Shown here in pieces: positions 27,801 to 36,560 of a stretch of DNA of 64,000 bases (its first letter is position 1; each line of letters starts with the position of its first letter). This DNA is from Pseudomonas sp. Irchel 3E20 (GTDB lineage: Bacteria; Pseudomonadota; Gammaproteobacteria; Pseudomonadales; Pseudomonadaceae): contig NZ_FYEE01000006.1 of the NCBI RefSeq assembly GCF_900187645.1, positions 62,001 to 126,000 of the forward strand, read 5' to 3'. The position numbers and the translations under genes were made by a program. The notes beneath the pieces are model-generated. The model saw nothing but the letters and a program-made list of their open reading frames with translations, was not told the origin of the DNA and did not search any database.

Positions 27801-30721
27801 TAGAGGTCGAGCAGGGCCTCGCACAGCTCATCCATCGGGTGCAGCTCGGCCAGGTGCGCGCCTTCGCCCAGGGTGGTCAGTTCGTCCAGCAGGGCACTCA
27901 GTTCCTGGCGCTCGCCGGGGTGCTGCTGCCAACGCTGCAACAGGGTTTCGGCGTCGAGCAGGATGTCCATGCCCTGGGCCAGGAAGTTGCTGATGAGCTG
28001 CGGGTCGCGCTTGACCCGCAGGCCGCCACTGGGGGCGTTGAGGATGGCTTGCAGGCGTTCGGCAAGAAGCTTTTGCGTGCGTTCGATCAACGCCGCGGCC
28101 CCCTCGATGCGCGCCAACGGGTCCAGGTGCAGGTGCTTCAAACCACGGCGCAGCAGGCCTTCGGCTTCGAGCAGCAGTTCCACTTCGTCCAGGTCCAGGG
28201 GCAACTGGTGCGCCTTGTACTCGCGGGCCAAGTGGTCCAGGGGCGCGGCCAACTCGGCCATCGGCAGCACGCCGGCCATGGAGGCGCTGCCCTTGAGGGT
28301 GTGCAGGGCCCGTTGCAATTCGTCACTGGCCTGCAACGGCAGGTGCTCGGCGGCCTGGTCGAGAAAGCGGTTGAGGCTGTCGAGGTGGGCCTGGGCCTCG
28401 GTGCGGAAAATCTCCAGCAGTTGCGGGTCCAGCGCCGCCGGGGCGGCGACCGTGGTTTGGTCGCCCCGGGCCAGGGCATGGGCGCGGGCCGCCAGTTGAT
28501 CGACCTCATCGCGCTGGCGCTGGGCCTGGGCGGCGAAATCGGCGATCAGGCGCGGCAGCAGGCTGACCACTTCGTCGAGCAACTGATGCAGCGCCGGCGA
28601 AGGTTCGACGCTGTGTTCCAGCACGCGGTTGAGCAGGTTTTCCACGGCCCAGGCCAGTTCGCCCAGCACCAGGGCACGGACCATGCGCCCGCTGCCCTTG
28701 AGGGTGTGGAAGGCGCGGCGCAGCTCGCTCAGGGCCGAAGCGTCGGTGGGGTCGGCGTGCCATTGCGGGAGAAATTCATGGAGCACTTCGAGGACTTCGT
28801 CGGTTTCTTCGAGGAACACCTCATGCAACTCCTCGTCCACCGGCGCTTCGCCCGTGGGCGGCGGCAGCAGGCTGCCGGGGGTGTGCCGCGCGGGCGGGTT
28901 GAGGCTTGACACCGGCCCGGCCAGCACATCGGCCAGGGACTGGGCGACCTCGGCGTCGTCCAGTTCCTGCAAGTCGTGCATCACCAGCGCTTCGTTGGGG
29001 CTCAGGGGTTGGCTCAGCACCGGCACATGGGGCTCGGCCGGCAGGTAACCGAGGGCCGCCAGGCTTTCTTCAGCCGCGTCCAGCACGGTTTCGCCGGGGG
29101 CCAACGGGTCCTGGTCGAGGCGTTCAAGGTAATACTCGATGCTGCTCAGGGCGTCGGCCAGGTGTTCCAGTTGCTCCCAATCGGGCGGCGTAGGGCTGCC
29201 CAGCAGATGCTCGCGGACAAAGCCGTTGCAGGCCTCCAGCAGGCCCGCGCCCCGGCTCAGGGGGATCATCGCCAACGCGCCGCGCACCTGGGTCAGCAGC
29301 TCGGGCAGGTCCTGGACCTGGCTGCGGTCCCATTCGCCGTCGATGTAGTCGACGATCATGTCCTTGGCCTGTTGCAGGCAGGCCTGGGCTTCCTTGATGA
29401 CCAATTGGTGGATCTGGGTCAGGTCGGTGGTGGGCAGGTGGCTTTCCTCGCGGCGCTGCGCCTCGACGGTGCCGACCATCCCGGCCAGTGTGGCTTCGAC
29501 GTACAGCAGCGCCCCGGCGACGTCCATCAACACTGCGTCGTTGGGCTCGCGCTGGCCTTGGGCCAGGCTCTGCACCACCGCCAATTGGTCGATTATCACT
29601 TTGCGCGGCTGGCCGAAACCCAGCACCGCCAGGGTGTCGGCGATCTGCCGCAACGGCGCCAGGAGGCTGTCCAGGTCCGAGGTGTGCTGGCGGTCGCTGC
29701 GCACGAACAGGTCCAGGCGTTCCTTGACCCGCACCAACTCCTCGCACAGGGCGGCGAGCACCGAGCGCATGGCGTCGCGGTCCGGCCCGGCCAGGCGCGC
29801 GCGTTCTTCATCGACCACGGCGCTGTCAGGCAAGGCGTCGTCGAGTCCGTAGGCTTCTTTCATGGTCTGCATCTGTCCGCTGGGATGTTCGGCTTTGGCG
29901 ATATAAAACAACAGGCTGGTGAGCAAGTGCGGCGGCGCGGGCTGGTTGACCCCGGCCATACCCTGGTCGAGCAAGCGCTTGAGTTCTTGGTCAGCGTCCT
30001 TGAACAGGCTGCGCAGGGCCGGGCTGTTGCCGATACTGCCTGTGCGCATGCCGTCCACCAGCGCTGCCGCCACTTGCCACAAGGGCTCCAGCGGCGCATT
30101 GCGGCACAAGGCCTGGAGCCGGCCAAACACGGTGGCCAAGCGCGCCAGGTTGGCGTCGTCGTCCTGCTCGCGCAGCAACCCCGCCAACGCGGTTTGCAGC
30201 CCCTGGCGCAATTTGCGCAGTACCACGGGCAAGTCGGGCGGCTCCAGCAGGGCCAGGGCATAGTCGTCCAGGGCGGGGATCACCGGCAGTTGCGGGCTGA
30301 ACAGGCTGGTTTCCGACAGCAGGCTTTCACCCCGGGCGCTGCGCAAATCGTTGAGCAGGGGCAGCACCACCAGGGGCAGGTCGCGCCGTGCGCTTTGCAC
30401 GCGCTCCAGGTAGATCGGCAACTGCACCAGGGCCTGACGTAGCAGGCCGATGGCTTCGTCGCGGTGGCCGGCGCGGCCCTGTTGCACGGCCAGGGCCAGT
30501 TGTTCCATCTCTTCGGCCAGCAGCGCCGCGCCGTAGAACTCGACCATCTGCAGGCAACCGTGGACCTGATGAACGCTTGCCAGGCACCGTTCGAGGGCCT
30601 CGGCATCGTGCTCGCCGGCCTCGGTGCCCAGGCTGTCGAGGGCGGCCAGGGCTTGCTTGAGGGTTTCGGCGATTTCACCCTTGACCCATTCCAGGCCCAC
30701 ATAGTCGTGCCGGTCGACCAT
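24824..30721 (-). CDS. chpA: Hybrid chemosensory histidine kinase ChpA
   Basis: This 1965-residue CheA-type kinase controls type IV pilus function. Four canonical Hpt domains are visible by their HTLKG box, with phospho-His near residues 671, 807, 1107 and 1251. Between the second and third is a degenerate copy with Thr in place of His (LTTLGEGAH), matching the Tpt domain known in ChpA. An N-terminal Hpt-like region (VHQVHGCLQMVEF) precedes them. Then come the H-ATPase (ERMVAPLEHMLRNSVDHG, about 1545), a CheW-like module and a C-terminal receiver with Asp in LMLLDIEMPRMDG (about 1890). The ATG at 30721 is preferred to 30727 because GAGG is then 8 nt away. It follows pilJ by 10 bp, with no pilK between. 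Confidence 0.95.
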   Translation of the reverse strand: MVDRHDYVGLEWVKGEIAETLKQALAALDSLGTEAGEHDAEALERCLASVHQVHGCLQMVEFYGAALLAEEMEQLALAVQQGRAGHRDEAIGLLRQALVQLPIYLERVQSARRDLPLVVLPLLNDLRSARGESLLSETSLFSPQLPVIPALDDYALALLEPPDLPVVLRKLRQGLQTALAGLLREQDDDANLARLATVFGRLQALCRNAPLEPLWQVAAALVDGMRTGSIGNSPALRSLFKDADQELKRLLDQGMAGVNQPAPPHLLTSLLFYIAKAEHPSGQMQTMKEAYGLDDALPDSAVVDEERARLAGPDRDAMRSVLAALCEELVRVKERLDLFVRSDRQHTSDLDSLLAPLRQIADTLAVLGFGQPRKVIIDQLAVVQSLAQGQREPNDAVLMDVAGALLYVEATLAGMVGTVEAQRREESHLPTTDLTQIHQLVIKEAQACLQQAKDMIVDYIDGEWDRSQVQDLPELLTQVRGALAMIPLSRGAGLLEACNGFVREHLLGSPTPPDWEQLEHLADALSSIEYYLERLDQDPLAPGETVLDAAEESLAALGYLPAEPHVPVLSQPLSPNEALVMHDLQELDDAEVAQSLADVLAGPVSSLNPPARHTPGSLLPPPTGEAPVDEELHEVFLEETDEVLEVLHEFLPQWHADPTDASALSELRRAFHTLKGSGRMVRALVLGELAWAVENLLNRVLEHSVEPSPALHQLLDEVVSLLPRLIADFAAQAQRQRDEVDQLAARAHALARGDQTTVAAPAALDPQLLEIFRTEAQAHLDSLNRFLDQAAEHLPLQASDELQRALHTLKGSASMAGVLPMAELAAPLDHLAREYKAHQLPLDLDEVELLLEAEGLLRRGLKHLHLDPLARIEGAAALIERTQKLLAERLQAILNAPSGGLRVKRDPQLISNFLAQGMDILLDAETLLQRWQQHPGERQELSALLDELTTLGEGAHLAELHPMDELCEALLDLYGAVEESSLAVSEAFFREADSAHEALISMLDQLAAGQEISPQPARVKALRELLGQSLDPSATGLIRSDANRTLSISDLGTATAELAHTAPVDDEIVAIFLDEATDILESAGQALQRWLDEPDNSAPLQSLQRDLHTLKGGARMANVAPVGDLAHELQSLYEDLVDRRYAYSQELALLLQHSHDLLALLLEDLQQHHPLEDPGFLIDAIRDFRQQAASPAASETVAEPVADSAGADPELLEIFLEEGFDIIDSSGAALLRWQAEPHGRQELETLLRDLHTLKGGARMVEIGPIGDLAHELEFLYEGLSAGQLLPSQELFTLLQSCHDRLAQMLEAARAARPVLAADSLIEAIRSFAQCPVAPPAAEPAPAAVEVAPPAPQETSSADMVKVSAQLLDDLVNLAGETSIFRGRIEQQVNDARTALGEMETTLERMRDQLRRLETETQARTLGQQQMEAEHQGYEEFDPLEMDRHSLLQQLSRALSESASDLLDLKETLGRRTYDAQNLLQQQGRVNTELQEGLMGTRMVPFERMLPRLKRIVRQVAGELGKDVAFVVGNAQGEMDRNVLERMVAPLEHMLRNSVDHGLEAAAVRLAAGKPAQGRITLDLSHEGGDIVFDIRDDGAGVPLEAVRRKAINRGLLDPAAQISDREVLQFILQPGFSTAEKITQISGRGVGMDVVHEEVRQLGGSMSIDSTPGLGVHFRIRLPFTLSVNQALMVQCVEEQYAIPLNTIEGIVRVLPNELEACYQLDAPHYEYAGQRYELCYLGELLGTVARPRSLGENQALPVLLVHVDERRIAVQVDAMAGSREIVVKSLGPQFAAVQGLSGATILGDGRVVLILDLLAHMRALHTRLPQQRSGDGAAGDSQVRRPMLVLVVDDSVTVRKVTSRLLERHGMNVLTAKDGVDAMALLEEHTPDLMLLDIEMPRMDGFEVAIAVRNHPRLQQLPIIMITSRTGQKHRDRAMAIGVNDYLGKPYQESVLLESIGLWSKPHA

Positions 30722-30731
30722 CACCATGGCC

Positions 30732-32792
30732 TCACGCGTGCTCGACGCCCGGCTCGGGGGCGGCGGGCAAGGTAAAGCCCGACACCGAGCGGCGCAGTTG
30801 GCTGGCCATTTTCGCCAGGTTGCCAATGCTTTCGGCGGTGGCGGTGGAGCCGGAGGAGGTTTGCGAGGTGATCTGCTGGATCACGTTCATGGTCAGGGAA
30901 ATCTGCCCCGCCGACAGGGTTTGCTGCTGCGCCGCGTTGGAAATGCTCTGGATCAGCGCCGCGAGGGTCTTGGACACGCCTTCGATTTCTTCCAGGGCCA
31001 CGCCTGCGTCCTGGGCCAAGCGGGCGCCACGCACCACTTCGGTGGTGGTCTGCTCCATGGAAATCACCGCTTCGTTGGTGTCGGTCTGGATCGCCCGCAC
31101 CAGGGTTTCGATCTGCCGGGTCGCCGCCGAGGAACGCTCGGCCAGGCGCTGCACTTCGTCGGCCACCACGGCAAAGCCGCGGCCGGCGTCACCGGCCATG
31201 GAGGCCTGGATCGCCGCGTTGAGGGCGAGTATGTTGGTTTGGTCGGCAATATCGTCGATCAAGCTGACAATATCGCCGATTTCCTGGGAAGACTCGCCCA
31301 AGCGTTTGATCCGTTTAGCGGTGTCCTGGATCTGTTCGCGGATGTTGTCCATGCCGTAGATGGTGTTGTGCACCACCTCGTTGCCCTTGTTGGCGATTTC
31401 CACCGAGCGTTCGGCCACTGCGGAGGACTCGGCGGCATTGGCCGAGACCTGGTCGATGGAGCGGGCCATGTCATTGATGGAGGTCGAGGCCTCGCTGATC
31501 TGCTGGGCCTGGTGTTCCGAGGCCTGCGCCAGGTGCATGGCGTTGGCCTGGGTTTCCTGCACGGCGGCGGCGACGAGGCCGGCGGTGAGGTTGATGGTGG
31601 CCACCAGGTCGCGCAGTTGGTCCACCGAATAGTTGATCGAGTCGGCGATGGTGCCGGTGAAGTCCTCGGTGACCGACGCGGTCACGGTCAGGTCGCCGTC
31701 GGCGAGGTCGGCGATTTCGTCCAGCAGGCGCATGATCGCGTTCTGGTTGCGTTCGTTTTTCTGCGCCGTTTCGCGCAACTGGCGGTTCGTCTCGCGCACC
31801 ATCACCAGGCCGATCAGGATGATCGAGGCCAAGGCCAGCAGGCCCAGCACGTAGCCGCCCACCGCGTTGACGGTGCGCCCCTCGGCCAGGTTCTCGAAAC
31901 CGCTGGCCAGCAGCGAGGCTTCGTCGAGCAGGGTCTGGGACAGGTTGAAAATGTTGCCCGCCGACTCGCGGACCTTGAACAGCTCGGGCGAGGTTTCGAG
32001 GATTTCGTCCACGGAGCCGGAGACGAACTGGAACAACTCGGCGATTTCCGCCAACCGCGCGCGGGCGTCGCGGTCCTCGACCTGGCTGACCTTGAGCAGC
32101 GTGTTGCCCTGGAGCATGCCGTTGAGCACCTGGCCGAAGCGCGCGGCGTCGCGGCCAAAGGCATCGGCGGCCTGCACCGCGTTTTCGTCCCCCGCCAGCA
32201 CGGTGTTCACTGCACCCAGGATGCGCTCGGCCAGCAACGATTGGCGCTGGGCCATGGCCACTTGTCCGGCCGGGGCGCCGCGTTGCAGGAGGATCTCCAC
32301 GACTTTTTCGTATTCGACCTGCAATTGCGGCACGGTTTCGGCCAGGGTGGCGGCGACCTGATGCAGCGACAGTACGGTCTGTTCGCTGGACAGGATGGCG
32401 TCGGCGTTTTTCAGCAGGCGCTCCCAGTCGAGCTGCACCGCGCGCATTTGCGGGCGCACCGCCGACGGCGCACCGGGCAGGCCGGTGGCCGGGTCGCCTT
32501 TTTTCAGGTAACCCCAGCGCTGGGCAAAATCGTTGCGCGCGTCGCTGAGCAGCTTGAACGCCGCAGCCTTGCCGGCGGCGGCCTCGGTGGCGTTCTTCGC
32601 GATGCGCTGGGACAGCACCCGCAGCTCACCGGCGTGGCCGATGTACTGCTTGTCGTAGTTCGACTGGGTATTGAGGTAGGCGAAGTTGGCGAACAACAAC
32701 ACGATGAACACGATCAGGGCCATGAACAGCACGATGATCTGCGAACGGCTGCGCGACGCTTCCATGGGCTTGGCGGTTTTTGCTTTTGTCAT
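30732..32792 (-). CDS. pilJ: Type IV pilus methyl-accepting chemotaxis protein PilJ
   Basis: This 686-residue inner-membrane receptor has a first helix at about residues 18-45 ([16 protein letters not shown]), a periplasmic region with two PilJ-type sensor segments, a second helix at about 310-335 ([17 protein letters not shown]), HAMP-like coils and an MCP signalling domain. The hairpin tip is [20 protein letters not shown], with [18 protein letters not shown] following. It senses pilus or surface cues and signals to ChpA via PilI. The usual partner methyltransferase gene pilK is missing from the expected place downstream, although the MCP helices look normal. Confidence 0.95.
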   Translation of the reverse strand: MTKAKTAKPMEASRSRSQIIVLFMALIVFIVLLFANFAYLNTQSNYDKQYIGHAGELRVLSQRIAKNATEAAAGKAAAFKLLSDARNDFAQRWGYLKKGDPATGLPGAPSAVRPQMRAVQLDWERLLKNADAILSSEQTVLSLHQVAATLAETVPQLQVEYEKVVEILLQRGAPAGQVAMAQRQSLLAERILGAVNTVLAGDENAVQAADAFGRDAARFGQVLNGMLQGNTLLKVSQVEDRDARARLAEIAELFQFVSGSVDEILETSPELFKVRESAGNIFNLSQTLLDEASLLASGFENLAEGRTVNAVGGYVLGLLALASIILIGLVMVRETNRQLRETAQKNERNQNAIMRLLDEIADLADGDLTVTASVTEDFTGTIADSINYSVDQLRDLVATINLTAGLVAAAVQETQANAMHLAQASEHQAQQISEASTSINDMARSIDQVSANAAESSAVAERSVEIANKGNEVVHNTIYGMDNIREQIQDTAKRIKRLGESSQEIGDIVSLIDDIADQTNILALNAAIQASMAGDAGRGFAVVADEVQRLAERSSAATRQIETLVRAIQTDTNEAVISMEQTTTEVVRGARLAQDAGVALEEIEGVSKTLAALIQSISNAAQQQTLSAGQISLTMNVIQQITSQTSSGSTATAESIGNLAKMASQLRRSVSGFTLPAAPEPGVEHA

Positions 32793-32918
32793 CGATCAGG
32801 TCCCCACCTGTCGCCACAGGCACCGTGGCCAGCGGGCTTGTCCGCGAGTGAGCGCAAGGCGCTCTTGAAGTGAATCGGTTAAACCATGGAGCCGGGCCCA
32901 CCTAAGCGAACCCCGCCT

Positions 32919-33458
32919 TCACAGGGCTACATTCATGAAACCTTGCGACTGCGCCAGGGCGAACGGGCTGAACACCTGCCAGGACTGCTCCCCGGGGAAC
33001 CGCCCCTTGACGAACGCGCTCATGGCGCCATCCAGGTCGTCCATCAGCAACGGCTCCAGGCTGTCCTGGGCAAAGTGCTGCAAACCGCAAACTTCATCGA
33101 CCATCAGCCCCGCGAACACATCGCGGTGCTCGACCACCAGCACCCGCCGCTGCTTGCGCCGGGCCGACAGTTCGTGGCCGAAAAAGCCGCACAGGTCCAT
33201 TACCGGCAACAGCCGCCCCCGCAGATTAGCCACTCCCTTGACCCACGTCTTGACCCCGGGCAACAGGGTGTACCGCGGCTCGTGCAAAACCTCGCTGACT
33301 TCGCCCATGGGCGCCACGTACCAGTGCGCGCCGATGCGAAAGCCGATCCCGCTCCAACTCTGCTGGCGGGTTTCCTGGGACGGCAGGTCGGCGGCCAGCA
33401 GGCGGCAGCGTTGGTCGATATCCAGTAGCAGCTCAAACGCGGTGAGGGAATCGGTCAT
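32919..33458 (-). CDS. pilI: CheW-like adaptor PilI
   Basis: This 179-residue CheW-family adaptor couples PilJ to ChpA. The CheW core is visible from about residue 37 (GFRIGAHWYVAPMGEVSEVL) through VKGVANLRGRLLPVMDLCGFF, with VLVVEHRDVFAGLMVDEV. It lies 9 bp after pilH and 126 bp before pilJ on the same strand. The pilI-pilJ gap holds only a weak REP-like fragment (about 32829-32860). Confidence 0.93.
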   Translation of the reverse strand: MTDSLTAFELLLDIDQRCRLLAADLPSQETRQQSWSGIGFRIGAHWYVAPMGEVSEVLHEPRYTLLPGVKTWVKGVANLRGRLLPVMDLCGFFGHELSARRKQRRVLVVEHRDVFAGLMVDEVCGLQHFAQDSLEPLLMDDLDGAMSAFVKGRFPGEQSWQVFSPFALAQSQGFMNVAL

Positions 33459-33467
33459 GGCCGCGGG

Positions 33468-33833
33468 TCAGCCGGCCAGGACTTTGTTCAGGGTCTTTAT
33501 CAGGGTGTCTTCGTCCACCGGTTTGGTCAGGTAGTCCCGCGCGCCCTGGCGCGTGCCCCAGACCTTGTCGGTTTCCTGGTCCTTGGTGGTGATGATGATG
33601 ACCGGGATGTGGCTGGTGTCGGCGTCCTTGGTCAACTGGCGCGTGGCCTGGAAGCCGTTGAGGCCGGGCATGACGATGTCCATCAGCACCGCGTCGGGTT
33701 TTTCCTGGCGGGCCAGGGCGACGCCATCGGCGCCGTTTTCCGCTTTCAATACCTGGTGGCCGTGCTTTTCCAGCATGCCGGTCAGTTTGTACATTTCAGT
33801 CGGCGAGTCATCGACGATCAGAATACGTGCCAT
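33468..33833 (-). CDS. pilH: Response regulator PilH
   Basis: This 121-residue single-domain receiver (MARILIVDDSPTEMYKLTGM) has phospho-acceptor Asp in AVLMDIVMPGLNG, Thr in IITTKDQ and Lys in YLTKPVD. PilH works opposite PilG as phosphate sink or retraction regulator in the Pil-Chp system. The ATG at 33833 has GGGGAAG upstream and matches the family start. It lies 44 bp after pilG. Confidence 0.94.
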   Translation of the reverse strand: MARILIVDDSPTEMYKLTGMLEKHGHQVLKAENGADGVALARQEKPDAVLMDIVMPGLNGFQATRQLTKDADTSHIPVIIITTKDQETDKVWGTRQGARDYLTKPVDEDTLIKTLNKVLAG

Positions 33834-33877
33834 GGTCTTCCCCATTTCCAAAAGCCGAGCGGCCCAATGGCCGCCCG

Positions 33878-34285
33878 TCAATGTGCTTGTTCTACTGCGG
33901 CGAACCCCGGCACATGGGCCTTGATTGCGCTGAGCAATTCTTCCTTGCTGAAAGGCTTGGTCAAAAACTGATCGGAACCGACGATCCGCCCCTTGGCCTT
34001 GTCGAACAGGCCGTCCTTGGAGGACAGCATAATCACGGGCGTGGCCTTGAAGGCGCTGTTGTTCTTAATCAGGGCGCAGGTCTGATAGCCGTCCAGGCGC
34101 GGCATCATGATGTCGACGAAGATAATGCCGGGGTGGTGATCGACGATCTTGGCCAGCGCATCAAAGCCATCGACCGCGGTGATGACTTCACAGCCCACGT
34201 TCTTCAACAGTGTTTCAGCGGTGCGCCGAATCGTCTTGGAGTCGTCGATGACCATGACTTTCAAGGCGCTGGAGTGCTGTTCCAT
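33878..34285 (-). CDS. pilG: Response regulator PilG
   Basis: This 135-residue receiver starts MEQHSSALKVMVIDDSKTIR, almost as in P. aeruginosa, with acceptor Asp in IIFVDIMMPRLDGYQ and Lys in FLTKPFSKEE. PilG drives pilus extension and twitching through PilB and cyclase control. It is the first gene of the cluster pilG-pilH-pilI-pilJ-chpA-chpC. The start at 34285 is chosen by homology; the frame is open upstream. Confidence 0.95.
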   Translation of the reverse strand: MEQHSSALKVMVIDDSKTIRRTAETLLKNVGCEVITAVDGFDALAKIVDHHPGIIFVDIMMPRLDGYQTCALIKNNSAFKATPVIMLSSKDGLFDKAKGRIVGSDQFLTKPFSKEELLSAIKAHVPGFAAVEQAH

Positions 34286-34513
34286 ATCTGCTTGTACCAT
34301 CGCCACAGCGAATCGGTTGTGTCCGTATACGGGCACCGTCACTCAAAAGCCTTGATGGCCAAGGGCTCGAAACGGCATGGGAGCCTTTTTAGCACAGTCG
34401 CCAGCGTCAATCTATCGGCTCGCCCGCCGGGTGGTTTTTCCTTGACCGGGAACACCCCGGGCGCCACTCTGACGCCACTTTTGTGCGCCCCAATCTGCTA
34501 GAGGAAACCCCCC

Positions 34514-35479
34514 ATGAGCGTTCGCGTCGGCATTGTCATGGACCCCATCGCCAGCATTTCCTATAAGAAGGACAGCTCGCTGGCCATGCTGCTCGCCGCC
34601 CAGGCCCGCGGCTGGACGCTGTTCTATATGGAACAGCAGGATCTTTACCAGAACGCCGGCGTGGCCCGGGCGCGGATGCGGCCATTGCAGGTGTTCGCCA
34701 ACCCCGAGCACTGGTTCGAGTTGCAGGCCGAGACGGACGCGCCGCTGAGCGACCTGGACGTGATCCTGATGCGCAAGGACCCGCCCTTCGACATGGAATT
34801 CGTCTACAGCACTTACTTGCTGGAGCAGGCCGAGCGCGCCGGGGTGCTGGTGGTCAACAAGCCGCAAAGCCTGCGCGACTGCAATGAAAAACTGTTCGCC
34901 ACCCAGTTCCCGCAGTGCACACCGCCCACGGTGGTGAGCCGCCGCGCCGATGTGCTGCGCGAATTTGCCGCACTGCATGGCGACGTCATCCTCAAACCGC
35001 TGGACGGCATGGGCGGCACCTCGATCTTCCGCCACCGCGTAGGCGACCCGAACCTGTCGGTGATTCTCGAAACCCTGACCGCCAACGGCACCCAGCAAAT
35101 CATGGCCCAGGGCTATTTGCCGGCGATCAAGGACGGCGACAAGCGCATTCTGATGATCGACGGCGAACCGGTACCCTACTGCCTGGCGCGCATCCCGGCA
35201 GCCGGCGAAACCCGCGGCAACCTGGCGGCCGGCGGGCGTGGCGAAGCACGGCCGCTGACCGATAAGGATCGCTGGATCGCCGCCCAGGTCGGCCCGACCC
35301 TGCGGGAAAAGGGCCTGCTGTTCGTGGGCCTGGACGTGATCGGCGAGCACCTGACCGAAATCAACGTCACCAGCCCCACCTGCATCCGCGAAATCGACAA
35401 TGCCTTCGGCACCAACATCGGCGAACTGCTGATGGCGGCCATTGCTGGCAAGCTGCAAGCCGCCAGCGCCAAGCCATAA
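34514..35479 (+). CDS. gshB: Glutathione synthetase
   Basis: This 321-residue ATP-grasp ligase joins gamma-glutamylcysteine and glycine. It begins VRVGIVMDPIASISYKKDSS, the GshB signature. It contains GDVILKPLDGMGGTSIFR (ATP-binding) and LDVIGEHLTEINVTSPTCIR (metal-binding Glu/Asn). Length is normal. GAGGAAA lies before ATG 34514. It is divergent from pilG (228-bp gap with no clear promoter consensus) and heads the tonB/algH/ruvX/pyr series. Confidence 0.96.
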   Translation: MSVRVGIVMDPIASISYKKDSSLAMLLAAQARGWTLFYMEQQDLYQNAGVARARMRPLQVFANPEHWFELQAETDAPLSDLDVILMRKDPPFDMEFVYSTYLLEQAERAGVLVVNKPQSLRDCNEKLFATQFPQCTPPTVVSRRADVLREFAALHGDVILKPLDGMGGTSIFRHRVGDPNLSVILETLTANGTQQIMAQGYLPAIKDGDKRILMIDGEPVPYCLARIPAAGETRGNLAAGGRGEARPLTDKDRWIAAQVGPTLREKGLLFVGLDVIGEHLTEINVTSPTCIREIDNAFGTNIGELLMAAIAGKLQAASAKP

Positions 35480-35569
35480 GCCTAAGGCCCACGCCCCAAA
35501 GCTTGCAGCTAAAAACCCACATCGCGCTATCATGCCGAGCCTCGATACACGCGATGTTGGTTTTTTGCC

Positions 35570-36466
35570 ATGACCCTCCCTTCCGAGCTGCCTCCCGAAC
35601 TCACCCACCGCGGTGTGCGCCCGGCCGATCGCCTCGGATTTACCCTGCTGGTCGCCGCGCTGGTTCACCTGGCGCTGCTTCTGGGCGTGGGCTTTACCTT
35701 CGTCGAGCCCAAACAAGTCAGCCAAACGCTGGAAATCACCCTGTCGATGTTCAAAAGCCAGGCCGCGCCGAAGAAGGCCGACTTCATCGCCCAGGACAAC
35801 CAGCAGGGCAGCGGTACGCTGGACAAGAAAGCCATCCCCACCACCACCGAAGTGGCGCCGATGCAGAGCACCGAGGTGAAAAAAGTGGTGCCACCACCCT
35901 CGAAGAAAAACGAAGTCGAGCAGACCACCACCAAGGCAGCCGTCGCCACCACCGCTCCCAAGCCGAAAAAAACCACCACCCCCCGCGAAGCAGTGAAAAC
36001 CGCCGAAGCGCCCAAGGCGCCGCCAAGCTTCGACAGCGCCCAACTGTCCAGCGACATCGCCAGCCTGGAGGCCGAACTGGCTAACGAACGCCAGTTGTAC
36101 GCCAAGCGCCCGCGTATCCACCGCATCAACGCGGCCTCGACCATGCGCGACAAGGGCGCCTGGTACAAAGACGAATGGCGCAAGAAGATCGAGCGCATCG
36201 GCAACCTCAACTACCCGGACGAAGCCCGGCGCCAGCAGATCTACGGCAGCCTGCGGCTGATGGTGGCCATCAACCGAGATGGCTCGTTGCATGAAGTGCT
36301 GGTGCTGGAGTCCTCGGGCCAGCCCCTGCTGGATCAAGCCGCGCAACGCATCGTGCGCCTGAGCGCGCCCTTCGCCCCGTTCAGCGGCGACTTGGCAGAT
36401 ATCGATCGCCTGGAAATCATCCGCACCTGGAAGTTCGCGCGCGGGGATCGCTTGTCCAGCAATTGA
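35570..36466 (+). CDS. TonB-like energy transducer (TonB3 type)
   Basis: This 298-residue protein has one N-terminal membrane helix (about 24-42, GFTLLVAALVHLALLLGVGF). A periplasmic spacer rich in Lys/Thr/Ala/Pro runs from about 60 to 145, and a C-terminal TonB domain (YPDEARRQQIYGSLRLMVAI, FAPFSGDLADIDRLEIIRTW) follows. It lacks the dense Pro-Glu/Pro-Lys spacer of classical TonB, and no exbB/exbD lies nearby. In P. aeruginosa the equivalent gene between gshB and algH is tonB3, reported to be needed for twitching, which fits its place beside the Pil-Chp genes. Confidence 0.85.
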   Translation: MTLPSELPPELTHRGVRPADRLGFTLLVAALVHLALLLGVGFTFVEPKQVSQTLEITLSMFKSQAAPKKADFIAQDNQQGSGTLDKKAIPTTTEVAPMQSTEVKKVVPPPSKKNEVEQTTTKAAVATTAPKPKKTTTPREAVKTAEAPKAPPSFDSAQLSSDIASLEAELANERQLYAKRPRIHRINAASTMRDKGAWYKDEWRKKIERIGNLNYPDEARRQQIYGSLRLMVAINRDGSLHEVLVLESSGQPLLDQAAQRIVRLSAPFAPFSGDLADIDRLEIIRTWKFARGDRLSSN

Positions 36467-36560
36467 CGGGGCCGCCCAGGCCGATTCATGGCACAACGCC
36501 AGAGTTTTCCCGCACATCCCCAGCTTGTCAGTTCGCCACACCGACGCCACACTAGCGCCC

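Noticed and set aside
25547..28909. 1120-codon open frame on the plus strand, opposite chpA
   Set aside because: chpA on the minus strand has complete CheA domains. The plus-strand frame is a by-product of third-position GC bias, with Gln/Val/Gly/His-rich nonsense and no domain.
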